Origin: Palleronia sp. LCG004 | GTDB lineage: Bacteria; Pseudomonadota; Alphaproteobacteria; Rhodobacterales; Rhodobacteraceae | NCBI RefSeq assembly: GCF_032931615.1 | Contig: NZ_CP136759.1 | Coordinates: 1,488,001-1,552,000 of the forward strand | Length of the DNA: 64,000 nt | Reading direction: 5' to 3' | In this document: piece after piece, positions 19,348 through 29,539 of the stretch | Layout: every line of letters begins with the position of its first letter | Position numbering within the stretch: position 1 is the stretch's first letter | Notes under the pieces: generated by a model | Database searches by the model: none | Seen by the model: the letters and a program-made list of their open reading frames with translations, nothing else | Told to the model about the DNA's origin: nothing | Position numbers and translations under genes: made by a program

Positions 19348-20001
19348 TCAGGTCGCGTCGAGCGATCCGCCGAGCGCGACGGTCAGCTGCCGTGCACGCT
19401 GCTGCAGATCGCGGGTCAGTTCGTCGGCCGAAAGGATGTCGCCCAGAAGCGCGATCGCCGCGTCCCGGTCGCCCGCGCGGACATGCGCCAGCGCCTGCTG
19501 TTCGACCGCGAGGAGCCTGTAGGGCGCGCCGGGGGCCGTCAGCGGGTCGAGCCGGGAGATGACCTCCTCGGGGGCGGTGTCGGCCTGCGCGAGCATGACG
19601 GATTTCAGCACGGCGAGCTGGCGATAGATCTGCGGCAGGCTTTCTTCGGAGGCGATGGCGTCGAGTTCGTCGCGCGTCGTCTGGCGGGCGGTGTCATCCT
19701 CGAGCTGGTCTGCGGCGAGCATGACGACGAGCGCGCGGCGCGTGCCCTGCGCCTCCATCGACAAAAGCGCGTCGCGGCGTTCCTCGGGCGTCTCGAGCGC
19801 GAGGGCGGCGACGATGCCGTCGCCGAAGGCCGCGGCCTCGGCCCGGTCCTGCGCGCGCTGGTATTCCCAGAAGGCCGCGCCGCCCACGAGCAGCACGACC
19901 ACGACGATGGCGATCCAGCCATAGCGCCGCAGGAGGTGAAAGAGACGCTCGCGGCGGACCTCCTCGCTGACTTCGTCGATGAAACTGTCGTTGTTGCTCA
20001 C
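19348..20001 (-). CDS. YfgM-like tetratricopeptide membrane protein
   Basis: A 217-residue protein with a cytoplasmic N-terminus, one membrane helix (about residues 25-45, GWIAIVVVVLLVGGAAF) and a periplasmic TPR-like helical domain. This is the architecture of YfgM/TPR_21 proteins, which bind the Sec translocon and periplasmic chaperones. The GTG ending at 20001 was chosen because GGAGA lies 7-8 bases upstream and the upstream frame is non-homologous. With bamB and der it makes the conserved three-gene set. It is divergent from the RND efflux genes. Confidence 0.85.
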   Translation of the reverse strand: MSNNDSFIDEVSEEVRRERLFHLLRRYGWIAIVVVVLLVGGAAFWEYQRAQDRAEAAAFGDGIVAALALETPEERRDALLSMEAQGTRRALVVMLAADQLEDDTARQTTRDELDAIASEESLPQIYRQLAVLKSVMLAQADTAPEEVISRLDPLTAPGAPYRLLAVEQQALAHVRAGDRDAAIALLGDILSADELTRDLQQRARQLTVALGGSLDAT

Positions 20002-20099
20002 GAGGATGTCTCCAAAGCGCGCCGTCCGGGCCCTCTTAGCGCGGGGCGGGACCGATTGCCAAGGGCGGGATTTCCCGTGGGCCCGCAGGCAAGATGCCC

Positions 20100-20115
20100 G
20101 AATATTGCAACATTC
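20100..20115. promoter_or_regulatory. Palindromic putative operator upstream of the RND efflux genes
   Basis: GAATATTGCAACATTC is a 16-base palindrome with 7 of 8 pairs matching (only the A/C pair at positions 5 and 12 fails). It lies 100 bases before the efflux adaptor start in a GC-rich intergenic region, and its size fits a TetR- or MarR-type dimer site. No regulator gene is adjacent. Confidence 0.4.
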
Positions 20116-20215
20116 CGTCATCTGAACCGGCGAGTTCACCTCCGAGCCTTCCCATGCCGCCGTCCGGCCTCTATGTCGGGGGCGGAGAGTTCCGATACGG
20201 ACGGAAAGCCAGGCC

Positions 20216-21445
20216 ATGCGATTGCTCTCGATCCTGATCGCCCTCGTGGTGACGGGCAGCCTCTATCTCATCGTCTTCGAACGCGACGCGGTCATGGAAT
20301 TCGCGGGCAACGAGGTGCTGATCGGCACCGAGGGGTCCGACGAGGACAGCCTTGACGAGGCCCGCGTGTCGGTCGTGGCGATGGCATCCGAGGCGCGCGC
20401 GATCGACACGGCCGTCGTGACGCGCGGCCGGACCGAGGCCCGGCGCCAGGTCGAGATGCGCGCCGAGACGACGGGGCGGGTGATCTCGCAGCCGCTTCGG
20501 CGCGGAAGCTTCGTCGAGGAGGGCGCGGCGCTCTGCCGGCTCGATCCGGGCACGCGCGAGGTCACGCTTGCCGAGGCGCGGGCGCGGCTCGCCGAGGCGC
20601 GGGCCCGCCAGCCCGAGGCGCAGGCCCGGATCGCGGAGGCCGAGGCCGGGCTCACCGAGGCGCGGATCAACCAGAACGCGGCCTCGAGCCTGTCGGAAGG
20701 CGGCTTCGCGTCGGAGACGCGGGTCGCATCGTCGGACGCGGCGGTGGAATCGGCGCTGGCGGGGGTCGAGGCTGCGCGCTCGGGGCTCGAATCGGCATCC
20801 GCGGGCGTTCAGAGCGCGGAGGCCGCGATCGCCGCGGCCGAGACCGAGCTCGACCGGCTGGTGATCCACGCGCCCTTCGCGGGGCTTCTCGAATCCGACA
20901 CGGCCGAGATCGGCGCGCTGCTGCAGCCGGGATCGGCCTGCGCGACGGTGATCCAGCTCGATCCGATCAAGCTGGTGGGGTTCGTGCCCGAAACCTCGGT
21001 CGACCGGATCGCGGTCGGCGCGCGGGCGCGGGCGCGGCTCGCCAGCGGGACCGAGACCGGGGGACAGGTGACGTTCCTGTCGCGCTCGGCCGATCCGGAG
21101 ACGCGCACCTTCCGCGTGGAGGTCGAGGCCCCGAACGGGGATCTCGCGATCCGCGACGGTCAGACGGCCGAGATCCTGATCGAGAGCGACGGGCGCGAGG
21201 CGCATCTGCTGCCGCAATCGGCGCTGACGCTCGACGATGACGGCAATCTGGGCGTGCGGGTCGTGGCCGGGGACGGCACCGCGCTGTTCCGGCCGGTGGA
21301 GATGGTGCGCGACACCGCCGACGGGGTCTTCGTGGGCGGGCTCGGGGAGAGCGCGCGGGTCATCGTGGTGGGCCAGGAATACGTGAGCGACGGCGTGCCG
21401 CTCGACGTGACGATGCGGGACGCGGCCGGCGGGGACGGCCCGTGA
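20216..21445 (+). CDS. RND efflux transporter periplasmic adaptor subunit
   Basis: Membrane fusion protein (409 residues) linking an RND pump to an outer-membrane channel. It has an N-terminal hydrophobic anchor (5-23), a lipoyl-like half (VISQPLRRGSFVEEGAALCRLD), a long Ala/Glu/Arg coiled-coil hairpin (about 120-215), the second lipoyl half (RLVIHAPFAGLL) and beta-barrel domains. Its stop overlaps the GTG start of the permease (GTGA), so they are made together. No TolC-type gene is present nearby. The substrate is not predictable. Confidence 0.92.
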   Translation: MRLLSILIALVVTGSLYLIVFERDAVMEFAGNEVLIGTEGSDEDSLDEARVSVVAMASEARAIDTAVVTRGRTEARRQVEMRAETTGRVISQPLRRGSFVEEGAALCRLDPGTREVTLAEARARLAEARARQPEAQARIAEAEAGLTEARINQNAASSLSEGGFASETRVASSDAAVESALAGVEAARSGLESASAGVQSAEAAIAAAETELDRLVIHAPFAGLLESDTAEIGALLQPGSACATVIQLDPIKLVGFVPETSVDRIAVGARARARLASGTETGGQVTFLSRSADPETRTFRVEVEAPNGDLAIRDGQTAEILIESDGREAHLLPQSALTLDDDGNLGVRVVAGDGTALFRPVEMVRDTADGVFVGGLGESARVIVVGQEYVSDGVPLDVTMRDAAGGDGP

Positions 21446-24400
21446 CGGGGATCATCGACTGGGCCGCGAGCCATGCGCGGATGGTGCTGGCCTTCGTGCT
21501 GCTGTCGCTTGTGGCGGGCGGCATCGCATATGTGAGCCTGCCCAAGGAGGGCGAGCCCGATATCGAGATCCCCGCGATCTTCGTGTCGGTGCCCTTTCCC
21601 GGCATCTCGGCCGAGGACAGCGAGCGGCTGCTGGTCCGGCCCATGGAGACCGAGCTGTCGGATCTCGACGGGCTGAAGTCGATGCAGGGCACCGCGGCCG
21701 AGGATTACGCGGGCCTCGCGCTAGAATTCGAGTTCGGCTGGGACCGCACGCAGATCATGGCGGATGTGCGCGATGCCATGAACAACGCCCAGGCGAAGTT
21801 CCCCGAGGGGGCGGAGCAGTATTCGATCAACGAGATCAACTTCTCGGAATTCCCGATCCTGATCGTGAGCCTCACGGGGGATCTGCCCGAGCGCACCCTG
21901 CTCAGGGTCGCGACGGACCTGCAGGACCGCCTCGAGGGGCTGGAGCCGGTGCTCGAGGCGGCGCTGACGGGGCATCGCGACGAGATGGTCGAGGTGCTGA
22001 TCGACCCGCTGAGGCTCGAATCCTACAACGTGACGGCGGCGGAGCTGATCAACACGGTGCGCCAGAACAACCAGCTCATCGCGGCGGGCGAGGTCGAGAC
22101 GGAGAGCGGCGCCTTCGCGGTCAAGATCCCCTCCTCCTTCGCCTCGCAGCGCGACATCTACGAGCTGCCGGTGAAGGTGAACGGCGACCGGGTCGTGACG
22201 CTCGGCGATCTCGCGCAGATCCGCCTGACCTTCGAGGATCCGACCGGCACGGCGCGGTTCGACGGAGAGGACACGGTCGCGTTGCAGGTCGTGAAGCGCA
22301 AGGGCTTCAACCTCATCGACACGACCGCGCTGATCCGCGAGGAGGTCGCGGCGGCCGAGGCCGAATGGCCCGAGGACCTGCGGCAGGCGATCGAGGTCAA
22401 CACGTCGTTCGACCAGTCGCGGCAGGTGGCGTCGATGGTGTCGCAGCTCGAGGGATCGGTGCTGACGGCGATCGCGCTGGTCATGATCGTCGTGCTCGCG
22501 GCGCTCGGCATCCGGTCGGCCCTGCTGGTGGGCTTCGCGATCCCGACATCGTTCCTGCTGTGCTTCATCCTGCTGGGCGCGATGGGGATCACGATCTCGA
22601 ACATCGTGATGTTCGGCCTGATCCTCGCCGTGGGGATGCTGGTCGACGGCGCGATCGTGGTGGTGGAATATGCCGACCGGCGGATCTCGGAGGGGTCGGG
22701 GCCGATGAGCGCGTTCACCGAGGCCGCGAAGCGCATGTTCTGGCCCATCGTCTCGTCCACGGCCACGACGCTCTGCGCGTTCCTGCCGATGCTGTTCTGG
22801 CCGGGGATCGCGGGCGAGTTCATGGGCATGCTGCCCGTGACGCTGATCTTCGTTCTCTGCGCGTCGCTGATCGTCGCGCTCATCTACCTGCCGGTGATGG
22901 GCGGCGTCGCGGGGCGGTTGAGCCGCATCTTCGACGGGGCGTCGGGGTGGCTGCGGCGGGTGGCGCCATGGGCCCTGCGCGCGGCCCTCGTGCCGCTGGC
23001 GGGCATCATCGTGTTCCTCGGGGCGATGCAGGTGCTGAACCCCGGATACCTATTCGGGGGGCCGTCCCCCCTGCCCGCGCCGCTGGTGCTGCTGCCGGGT
23101 GCGATCCTCTTTCTCGGGGGGGCGTTCGGGCTTGCCATCACGCTCGGGTCCGTGTCGTGGCGCGACGGTCCGGGCAAGGTACGCTTGGGGCGGCACCGCA
23201 CGCCGTTCGGGCGGGTCATCAAGCTGCTGGTCGGCAATCCGGTCATGCCGGTCGTGTCGATGCTGGCCGTCGGCCTCTTCGTCACGTCGACATTCGGCTA
23301 TTACGGCACGAACAACAACGGCGTCGAGTTCTTCGTCGAGTCCGAGCCCGAGCAGGCCAAGATCTATGTCCGGGCGCGCGGCAACCTCTCGCTGTCCGAG
23401 AAGGACGCCCTGCTGCGGGAGGTCGAGGCGATCACGCTCGACACGACCGGCGTGCAATCGGCCTTTGCCTTCGCGGGCGAAGGCGGGCTCGACAGCGGGG
23501 GCGCGGGCGGCAGCGGGCCGCTCGATTCGATCGGCGAGATCCAGATCGAGCTGATCCCGTGGGACGATCGCGCGGCCTTCGCGCGGACGCATGACGTGGC
23601 GCTCGAGACGCTGGACGGGGACGTGATCCTCGCGGGGCTGGAGGATCGCCTGTCGCGCCTGCCGGGCATCAGGACCGAGATCGTCAACCTCGCCATGGGT
23701 CCGGCCGGCGGCAAGCCGCTGCAGCTGCGGCTCAAGGGCGACGACTGGGACGACCTTCTCGCCGCAGCCGAGATCGCGCGGCAGCGTTTCGCCGAGACGC
23801 CGGGCCTCATCGACATCGACGACAGCACGCCGCTTCCGGGGATCGACTGGCAGATCGACGTCGATGTCGAGGCGGCGGGCCGCTACGGCGCGGATGTGGC
23901 GACGGTCGGGGGAATGATCCAGCTGGTCACGCGGGGTCTGCTGCTCGACACGATGCGGGTCGACAGCTCGGACGAGGAGGTCGATATCCGCGTGCGCTTT
24001 CCGCCCCAGGACCGCGTGCTCTCGACGCTCGATTCGCTCAAGCTGAGGACGCCGGACGGGCTGGTGCCGCTGTCGAACTTCGTGACGCGCCGGCCGGTCG
24101 CGTCGCTGGGGCAGATCGACCGCATGGATCAGCAGCGCTATTTCGACATCCGCGCCGACATCGCGCCGGGCCTGCAGAAGATCGTGGGCGACGGCGAGGT
24201 CGCGGCCTTCGTGCGGCCCGCGGCGCTCGTCGCCGGGGATGTCCCGACGATCGAGATCGGGGGCGAGAGCCTCGCCGTCACGTCGTTCGAGGCGGTGCCC
24301 ACGATCGAGGCGCTGCGCGACGGGCTTGCCGCCGGGACGCTCGCGCCCGAGGCGGTGACCCCGAACGAGCGGATCGCGCTGCTGAGCGACTGGCTGTCGC

Positions 24401-25173
24401 AGGACGAGAGCCCCCTGCCCGACGGCGTGTCGTGGGACTGGACCGGCGACCAGGAGGATCAGGCCGAAAGCATGCAGTTCCTGATCAAGGCCTTTATCGG
24501 GGCGCTCGGGCTGATGTTCATCATCCTGCTCGCGCAGTTCAACTCGATCTACAGCTCGATCCTCGTGCTGCTCGCCGTGGTGCTGTCGACGACCGGCAGC
24601 CTCATCGGGATGATCGTGATGGATCAGCCCTTCTCGATCATCATGACCGGGACCGGGATCGTCGCGCTGGCGGGCATCGTCGTGAACAACAACATCGTGC
24701 TGATCGACACCTATCAGGAATATTCCCGATACATGCCGCAGATCGAGGCGATCATCCGCACCGCCGAGGACCGGATCCGGCCCGTCCTGCTGACGACGAT
24801 CACGACGATGGCGGGCCTCGCGCCGATGATGCTGGGCATCAGCTTCGACTTCATCAACGGCGGCTATTCGATCGACAGCCCCACCGCGCTCTGGTGGACG
24901 CAGCTGGCCACCGCGGTGGTGTTCGGACTGGGGATCGCGACGGTGCTGACGCTGATCTTCACGCCGTCGGCGCTGGCGCTGAGGGTCTGGCTCGCGCGGG
25001 GGACCTACGGCGCGATGCGGGGGCTCTCGTCGCTGGCCGCGCGCTCGGTCCGGGAGGACATGGAGCTCGGACGCCGGGCGCGGGCCGCGACGGATGTCGA
25101 GATCGTCTGGGACACGGCATCGCCGTCCGAGCACGAGCGGAACCGCACCCTGCCGCTCCGCGCGGCGGAGTGA
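21442..25173 (+). CDS. RND efflux transporter permease
   Basis: A proton-driven inner-membrane pump of the HAE/AcrB superfamily that exports drugs or lipids together with the adaptor upstream. It has 1243 residues, about 200 longer than AcrB. Family blocks are clear: GMLVDGAIVVVEYADRRI in helix 4 (one Asp where AcrB has two), a periplasmic porter domain in each half, and GIVVNNNIVLIDTYQEY in the second half. The extra length includes two added hydrophobic segments around residues 513-573, between the two halves, and an enlarged periplasmic region with a Gly-rich loop (GLDSGGAGGSGPLDS). GTG start from the GTGA overlap. Confidence 0.93.
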   Translation: MTGIIDWAASHARMVLAFVLLSLVAGGIAYVSLPKEGEPDIEIPAIFVSVPFPGISAEDSERLLVRPMETELSDLDGLKSMQGTAAEDYAGLALEFEFGWDRTQIMADVRDAMNNAQAKFPEGAEQYSINEINFSEFPILIVSLTGDLPERTLLRVATDLQDRLEGLEPVLEAALTGHRDEMVEVLIDPLRLESYNVTAAELINTVRQNNQLIAAGEVETESGAFAVKIPSSFASQRDIYELPVKVNGDRVVTLGDLAQIRLTFEDPTGTARFDGEDTVALQVVKRKGFNLIDTTALIREEVAAAEAEWPEDLRQAIEVNTSFDQSRQVASMVSQLEGSVLTAIALVMIVVLAALGIRSALLVGFAIPTSFLLCFILLGAMGITISNIVMFGLILAVGMLVDGAIVVVEYADRRISEGSGPMSAFTEAAKRMFWPIVSSTATTLCAFLPMLFWPGIAGEFMGMLPVTLIFVLCASLIVALIYLPVMGGVAGRLSRIFDGASGWLRRVAPWALRAALVPLAGIIVFLGAMQVLNPGYLFGGPSPLPAPLVLLPGAILFLGGAFGLAITLGSVSWRDGPGKVRLGRHRTPFGRVIKLLVGNPVMPVVSMLAVGLFVTSTFGYYGTNNNGVEFFVESEPEQAKIYVRARGNLSLSEKDALLREVEAITLDTTGVQSAFAFAGEGGLDSGGAGGSGPLDSIGEIQIELIPWDDRAAFARTHDVALETLDGDVILAGLEDRLSRLPGIRTEIVNLAMGPAGGKPLQLRLKGDDWDDLLAAAEIARQRFAETPGLIDIDDSTPLPGIDWQIDVDVEAAGRYGADVATVGGMIQLVTRGLLLDTMRVDSSDEEVDIRVRFPPQDRVLSTLDSLKLRTPDGLVPLSNFVTRRPVASLGQIDRMDQQRYFDIRADIAPGLQKIVGDGEVAAFVRPAALVAGDVPTIEIGGESLAVTSFEAVPTIEALRDGLAAGTLAPEAVTPNERIALLSDWLSQDESPLPDGVSWDWTGDQEDQAESMQFLIKAFIGALGLMFIILLAQFNSIYSSILVLLAVVLSTTGSLIGMIVMDQPFSIIMTGTGIVALAGIVVNNNIVLIDTYQEYSRYMPQIEAIIRTAEDRIRPVLLTTITTMAGLAPMMLGISFDFINGGYSIDSPTALWWTQLATAVVFGLGIATVLTLIFTPSALALRVWLARGTYGAMRGLSSLAARSVREDMELGRRARAATDVEIVWDTASPSEHERNRTLPLRAAE

Positions 25174-25231
25174 GCGGGCGGCCGGTCATGGATGGTCGGG
25201 TCGTCGGTTCGGCTGCGATGCTTTCAGGCGC

Positions 25232-27076
25232 TCAGGCGGCGACGCTGTCGTCGGAGAGCTGACGTCGCCAGAGAGCGGCGTAGCGCCCGTCTCTCGCCAG
25301 CAGGGCCGCGTGGCGGCCACGCTCGACGATGCGGCCGGCCTCGAGGACGACGATCTCGTCGGCATCGGCGATGGTCGAGAGGCGGTGCGCGATCACGAGG
25401 GAGGTGCGGCCGCGGCCCAAGAGCTTCAACTCGCTCTGGATCGAGCGTTCCGTTTCGGTGTCGAGAGCGCTCGTCGCCTCGTCGAGAAGCAGGATCGGCG
25501 GGTCCTTGAGGAGCGTGCGGGCGATGCCCACGCGCTGCTTCTCGCCGCCCGAGAGCTTGAGCCCGCGCTCGCCCACGCGGGTGGCGTAGCCCTGGGGCAG
25601 GCTCTGGATGAAATCGTGGATCCGCGCGGCGCGGGCGGCGGCCTCGATCTCCTCGCGCGAGGCGTCGGGGCGGCCATAGGCGATGTTGTAGAGGATCGTG
25701 TCGTTGAAAAGCACGGTATCCTGCGGCACGACGCCGATCTGGGCGTGCAGGCTCTGCTGCGTCACGTCGCGCACGTCCTGGCCGTCAATGCGGATGGCAC
25801 CGCCATCCACATCGTAGAAGCGGAAGAGCAGCCGCCCGATCGTGGACTTGCCCGACCCCGAAGACCCGACGATCGCCGTGGTGCCGCCGCCCTTGACCAC
25901 CAGGTCCACCCCGCCCAGCACGCGGCGCTCGGGATCGTAGCCGAAAAGCACGCCGTCGAAGCGCACCTCGCCCTTGTCCACGACGATGTCGGGCGCGCCG
26001 GGCTTGTCCTGCACCTCGGGCGGGCGTTCGAGAAGGCCGAACATCTGCGCCATGTCGATCAGCGACTGGCGGATCTCGCGGTAGACCGTGCCGAGGAAGT
26101 TCAGCGGCATGGTGATCTGGATCATGTAGGAATTGACGAGGACGAAATCGCCCACCGTCAGCGCGCCGGACTGCACGCCCATCGCGGCCATGACCATGAC
26201 GCCCACGAGGCCCGCGGTGATGAGCAGCGATTGCCCGAAATTGAGGAAGGCCAGCGAATACGAGGTCTTGAGAGAGGCCGCGACGTAGCGGCCCATCGCG
26301 TGGTCGTAGCGTTCGGCCTCGCGCGCCTCGGCCCCGAAATACTTGACCGTCTCGTAATTGAGGAGGCTGTCGATCGCCTTCTGGTTGGCGTCGGTATCCT
26401 CGGCGTTCATCTCGCGCCGGATCTTCACCCGCCACTCTGTGACGGCGAAGGTGAACCAGATATAGGCCGCGATCGTCACGGCCACGACGACGAGATACCA
26501 GATGTCGAACATCCAGGCGAGGATCACCCCGATCATCAGCAGTTCGAGGATGAGCGGGCCGATCGAGAAGAGCAGGAAGCGCAGCAGGAATTCCACGCCC
26601 TTGACGCCGCGCTCGACGATGCGGCTGAGCCCGCCGGTCTTGCGTTCGATGTGATAGGCGAGGCTGAGCCGGTGGATATGGGTGAAGGTCTCGAGCGCGA
26701 GGGTACGCAGCGCGCGTTGCCCGACCGCGGCGAAGACGGCGTCGCGCAGCTGCTGGAAGCCCACATTGCCGAGCCGCGTGATCCCGTAGGCCACGGTGAG
26801 GCCGACCGCCCCCGCACCCAGCATCCACGCCGCCGGCTGCCCCTCGCCCGCGAGCGCGTCGACCGCCGCCTTGTAGAAAAGCGGCGTGATCACCGCGATG
26901 ACCTTGGCCACCATGAGCGCCGCGAGCGCGATCACCACGCGGCGTTTCACCCATGGCTCGTCCGCGGGCCAGAGATAGGGCAGGACGCGCGCGATGACGC
27001 CGAGGCCCGTGGCCTCGGGCGCGTCGTTGCCCGGGGCGTCGTCCTGCCCCGTTCCTCGCGCGTGATGCGGGCTCAT
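25232..27076 (-). CDS. ABC transporter, Atm1/heavy-metal-tolerance type, permease-ATPase fusion
   Basis: A 614-residue half-transporter with six membrane helices (about 45-320) fused to an ATPase. Motifs: Walker [10 protein letters not shown] (404-412), signature LSGGEKQR (508-515), Walker B ILLLDE (528-533). The membrane part holds the Atm1/ABCB7 features [10 protein letters not shown] and [10 protein letters not shown], the family that exports glutathione-linked species for Fe-S or metal homeostasis. Its ATG overlaps the stop of the LysM gene (ATGA), so the two are coupled. Substrate by family only. Confidence 0.93.
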   Translation of the reverse strand: MSPHHARGTGQDDAPGNDAPEATGLGVIARVLPYLWPADEPWVKRRVVIALAALMVAKVIAVITPLFYKAAVDALAGEGQPAAWMLGAGAVGLTVAYGITRLGNVGFQQLRDAVFAAVGQRALRTLALETFTHIHRLSLAYHIERKTGGLSRIVERGVKGVEFLLRFLLFSIGPLILELLMIGVILAWMFDIWYLVVVAVTIAAYIWFTFAVTEWRVKIRREMNAEDTDANQKAIDSLLNYETVKYFGAEAREAERYDHAMGRYVAASLKTSYSLAFLNFGQSLLITAGLVGVMVMAAMGVQSGALTVGDFVLVNSYMIQITMPLNFLGTVYREIRQSLIDMAQMFGLLERPPEVQDKPGAPDIVVDKGEVRFDGVLFGYDPERRVLGGVDLVVKGGGTTAIVGSSGSGKSTIGRLLFRFYDVDGGAIRIDGQDVRDVTQQSLHAQIGVVPQDTVLFNDTILYNIAYGRPDASREEIEAAARAARIHDFIQSLPQGYATRVGERGLKLSGGEKQRVGIARTLLKDPPILLLDEATSALDTETERSIQSELKLLGRGRTSLVIAHRLSTIADADEIVVLEAGRIVERGRHAALLARDGRYAALWRRQLSDDSVAA

Positions 27077-28827
27077 CGGGGGACCGTCAGGACCTGACCG
27101 GGATAGATGAGGTCGGGGTCGCGGATCTTGTCGGCATTGGCCTCGAAGACGCGCATATAGGCGAAACCGTCGCCGTAATTCGCGTCGGCGATGCGCCAGA
27201 GGGTCAGGCCCGGCTGCACCGTGACGAGGATGAGCGCGCCGTCCTCGGCAACCTCGGCCAGACGGGCGAGTGCCTCGGGCGTCTCGGGCATGATCGGCGT
27301 CTCGGCCTCGGCGCTGAGGTCGCCGTCGGCGTCGATCGCCTCGACCCGCAGCGTGTGGATCCGCGATCCGAGCTGCGGCAGGTCGACCTGCCAGCTTCCG
27401 TCCGGACCGATGCTGGGGGCCTCGATCGGGCGGTCGTCGACATAGACGCGGATCTCGTCGCCGGGGCCGGAGCGGCCGCCGAGAGAGGCCTGGCCGTCCT
27501 CGTCGTAGGAAAACGTGTCGATCGAGAGCTCGGCCATCACGGCGGGCGCGGAGCCGACCGGCCCGATCGGCGCGGCATCCTCGATGAAGATCCCCGGCAG
27601 GAGGGGCGGCACACCCGCGATCTGCGGTTGCCCGCCACCTGAGGCGGGCGCGTCCGCGGCGAGATCGCCCGTCGGGGCGGCGGCTTCGGGGCCGGACGGG
27701 TCGGGCATGGCGGGGGCCGCGATCAGCGCGGTTGCTGGTCCCGTCGCGGGGGGGGCTTCGGGGCTGTCTTCGGTGTCTTGCGCGGCATCGGTGATGGATG
27801 CGCCGTCCGGGGCGGGTGCCGCATCGACCGGTTCGGGCGCGGCTGCGGCTGTGTCGTCGGAGGTCGTGACGGTCTCGCCGGACGCCATCGCGGGGATCGG
27901 ATCGGGGATGTCCGGCGCGTCCTCCGGCCCGGGTGTCGGGTCGGGCATCGGCGGCGGGCTCGCCCCGGCGAGGTTCGGGGCGGTCGCGGGCTCGGCCTCA
28001 GGGTCGGCCGGAGGTGCGGGCACGAGGCGCGCGGCGGGCGGGTCGAGATCGACCTCCATGCGCGAGACGGCGAGATCGGGCGCGGAGGAGCCCTGCCCCG
28101 GTTCGTCCGGCGCATTGGGTCGCGAAGGCCCAGTCACCTCGCGCCCGGCGGCGGAGAGGTCGTCGTCCATGTCCGCCGCAGGGGCGGACGGGTCATCGTC
28201 GTTTGTGGGGGCAGACGGCTCATCGTCGCTTGCAGGGACAGGCAGGCCATCGGACGGCTCGTCGTCGCGCGCATCGGCGGGCGGGGCTTGCGCGGGTTCG
28301 TCGTCGTCCGCCGCCGCGGCGGTGTCGTCGTCCGCCGCCGCGGCGGTGTCATCGGCTTGCGAGGCAGGTTCCCCGGAGGGTTGCGGCTCCGGCGCGGGCG
28401 TGTCGTCTGTCGTCGAGGTCTCCGGCTGGGCCGGGGTCTCGACGGGGGGGACGGAAGCGGGTGGCGTCGCGGGCTCCGCCGTGTCCGTGGCCGTGGGGGT
28501 GCCGTCGGCGGCCGACAGCGGCTCCGGGGCGGGCGCGGCTGTGTCCTCGGCCGCCGAGGTGTCGGAAGCGGATGGCGTCGCGGGCTCGTCCTGCCGGTCC
28601 GGCACGTCGTTGGGCGCATCGGTGGTGTCGGTCGCGGCGGTCGTCCCGGCTTCGGCGGGCTCCGGCGGCGCGGCCTGTCCGGACGGAGCGGTCGCGCGAT
28701 CGGCGACCGCCACGACCGGCGGATCGCCTTGCGTGGAACGCAGGACGAGCGCCACGCCAAGCGAGAGCGCGATCGCCGAAGCCCCGCCCAACAAGGTGCG
28801 CATCCAAGCCGCAGAGCCGTCCGCCAT
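27073..28827 (-). CDS. LysM peptidoglycan-binding membrane protein with long disordered linker
   Basis: About 584 residues: a short N-terminus, one membrane helix ([18 protein letters not shown], about 12-29), a very long low-complexity region rich in Ala, Asp, Pro, Thr and Glu (about 35-420), a beta-rich segment ([23 protein letters not shown]), an Ig-like part, and a C-terminal LysM domain (about 535-584, [14 protein letters not shown] to [10 protein letters not shown]) that should bind peptidoglycan. This looks like a wall-spanning anchor. The ATG ending at 28827 is the first that puts the membrane helix near the start. Coupled to the ABC exporter by ATGA. Confidence 0.82.
   Translation of the reverse strand: MADGSAAWMRTLLGGASAIALSLGVALVLRSTQGDPPVVAVADRATAPSGQAAPPEPAEAGTTAATDTTDAPNDVPDRQDEPATPSASDTSAAEDTAAPAPEPLSAADGTPTATDTAEPATPPASVPPVETPAQPETSTTDDTPAPEPQPSGEPASQADDTAAAADDDTAAAADDDEPAQAPPADARDDEPSDGLPVPASDDEPSAPTNDDDPSAPAADMDDDLSAAGREVTGPSRPNAPDEPGQGSSAPDLAVSRMEVDLDPPAARLVPAPPADPEAEPATAPNLAGASPPPMPDPTPGPEDAPDIPDPIPAMASGETVTTSDDTAAAAPEPVDAAPAPDGASITDAAQDTEDSPEAPPATGPATALIAAPAMPDPSGPEAAAPTGDLAADAPASGGGQPQIAGVPPLLPGIFIEDAAPIGPVGSAPAVMAELSIDTFSYDEDGQASLGGRSGPGDEIRVYVDDRPIEAPSIGPDGSWQVDLPQLGSRIHTLRVEAIDADGDLSAEAETPIMPETPEALARLAEVAEDGALILVTVQPGLTLWRIADANYGDGFAYMRVFEANADKIRDPDLIYPGQVLTVPR
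28301..28348. repeat. Perfect 24-base tandem duplication in the LysM gene
   Basis: The unit beginning TCGTCGTCCGCC and ending GCGGCGGTG is present twice without mismatch (28301-28324 and 28325-28348). In the coding strand it duplicates an eight-residue Asp/Thr/Ala block of the disordered linker. Degenerate Asp/Ala/Pro versions extend on both sides, a sign of slippage-driven length change. Confidence 0.8.
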
Positions 28828-28963
28828 GAAATCCGTTCCCGTTGTCCCGTGGACCGCGCCCCCCGCGATCCGTGACGCGGCGGGCATCGCCCCGATCGAT
28901 GCTTGCCGAAAGAATTGCGCGACCTTAGCAACACCCTCGCAGGACGTCAAAACGAGGATCGCC

Positions 28964-29539
28964 ATGACCGACACTCCAGCCATCTGCGTCTATTGCGGTT
29001 CGCGCGACGGGACCGATCCGGCCTACGCGGCCGAAGCCGAGGCGCTGGGGCGCGGCCTTGCGGAGCGGGGCTGGCAGCTCGTCTACGGGGCGGGCGATGT
29101 CGGGTTGATGGGCCGCGTGGCGCGCGCCGCGCAGGCCGCGGGCGGCGAGACGATGGGCGTGATCCCGACGCATCTGCTCGATCTCGAGGTCGGCAAGCGG
29201 GACCTGACCCGGTTCGTCGTGACCGAGACCATGCACGAGCGCAAGAAGGTCATGTTCATGAACGCGCATGCCGTCGTGGTGCTGCCGGGGGGTGCCGGAT
29301 CGCTCGACGAGTTCTTCGAGGTGCTGACATGGCGGCAGCTGGGCCTGCACGACAAGCCCATCCTCCTCGTCAATGTGGGCGGGTTCTGGGACCCGCTGAT
29401 CGCGCTGATCGACCGGGTGATCGACGAGGGCTTCGCGGCCGGCAGCCTCGCGGGCTTCGTTCAGGCGGTGCCCGATGCGGAGGCCGCCCTGTCGCGCCTT
29501 GGCGACCTTCTCGAGGCGCGCACCAGCGCCACGGAATAG
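28964..29539 (+). CDS. LOG family protein (cytokinin riboside 5'-monophosphate phosphoribohydrolase type)
   Basis: A 191-residue Rossmann-fold enzyme of the LOG family, which cleaves nucleoside monophosphates to base and ribose 5-phosphate. The signature PGGAGSLDE (108-116, PGGxGTxxE with Ser for Thr) and the HERKK block (91-95) are present. The ATG at 28964 gives the typical N-terminus ([10 protein letters not shown]); the frame upstream is a shadow of the LysM gene. Its last 79 bases overlap the end of rarD on the opposite strand. The in vivo substrate is unproven. Confidence 0.92.
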   Translation: MTDTPAICVYCGSRDGTDPAYAAEAEALGRGLAERGWQLVYGAGDVGLMGRVARAAQAAGGETMGVIPTHLLDLEVGKRDLTRFVVTETMHERKKVMFMNAHAVVVLPGGAGSLDEFFEVLTWRQLGLHDKPILLVNVGGFWDPLIALIDRVIDEGFAAGSLAGFVQAVPDAEAALSRLGDLLEARTSATE

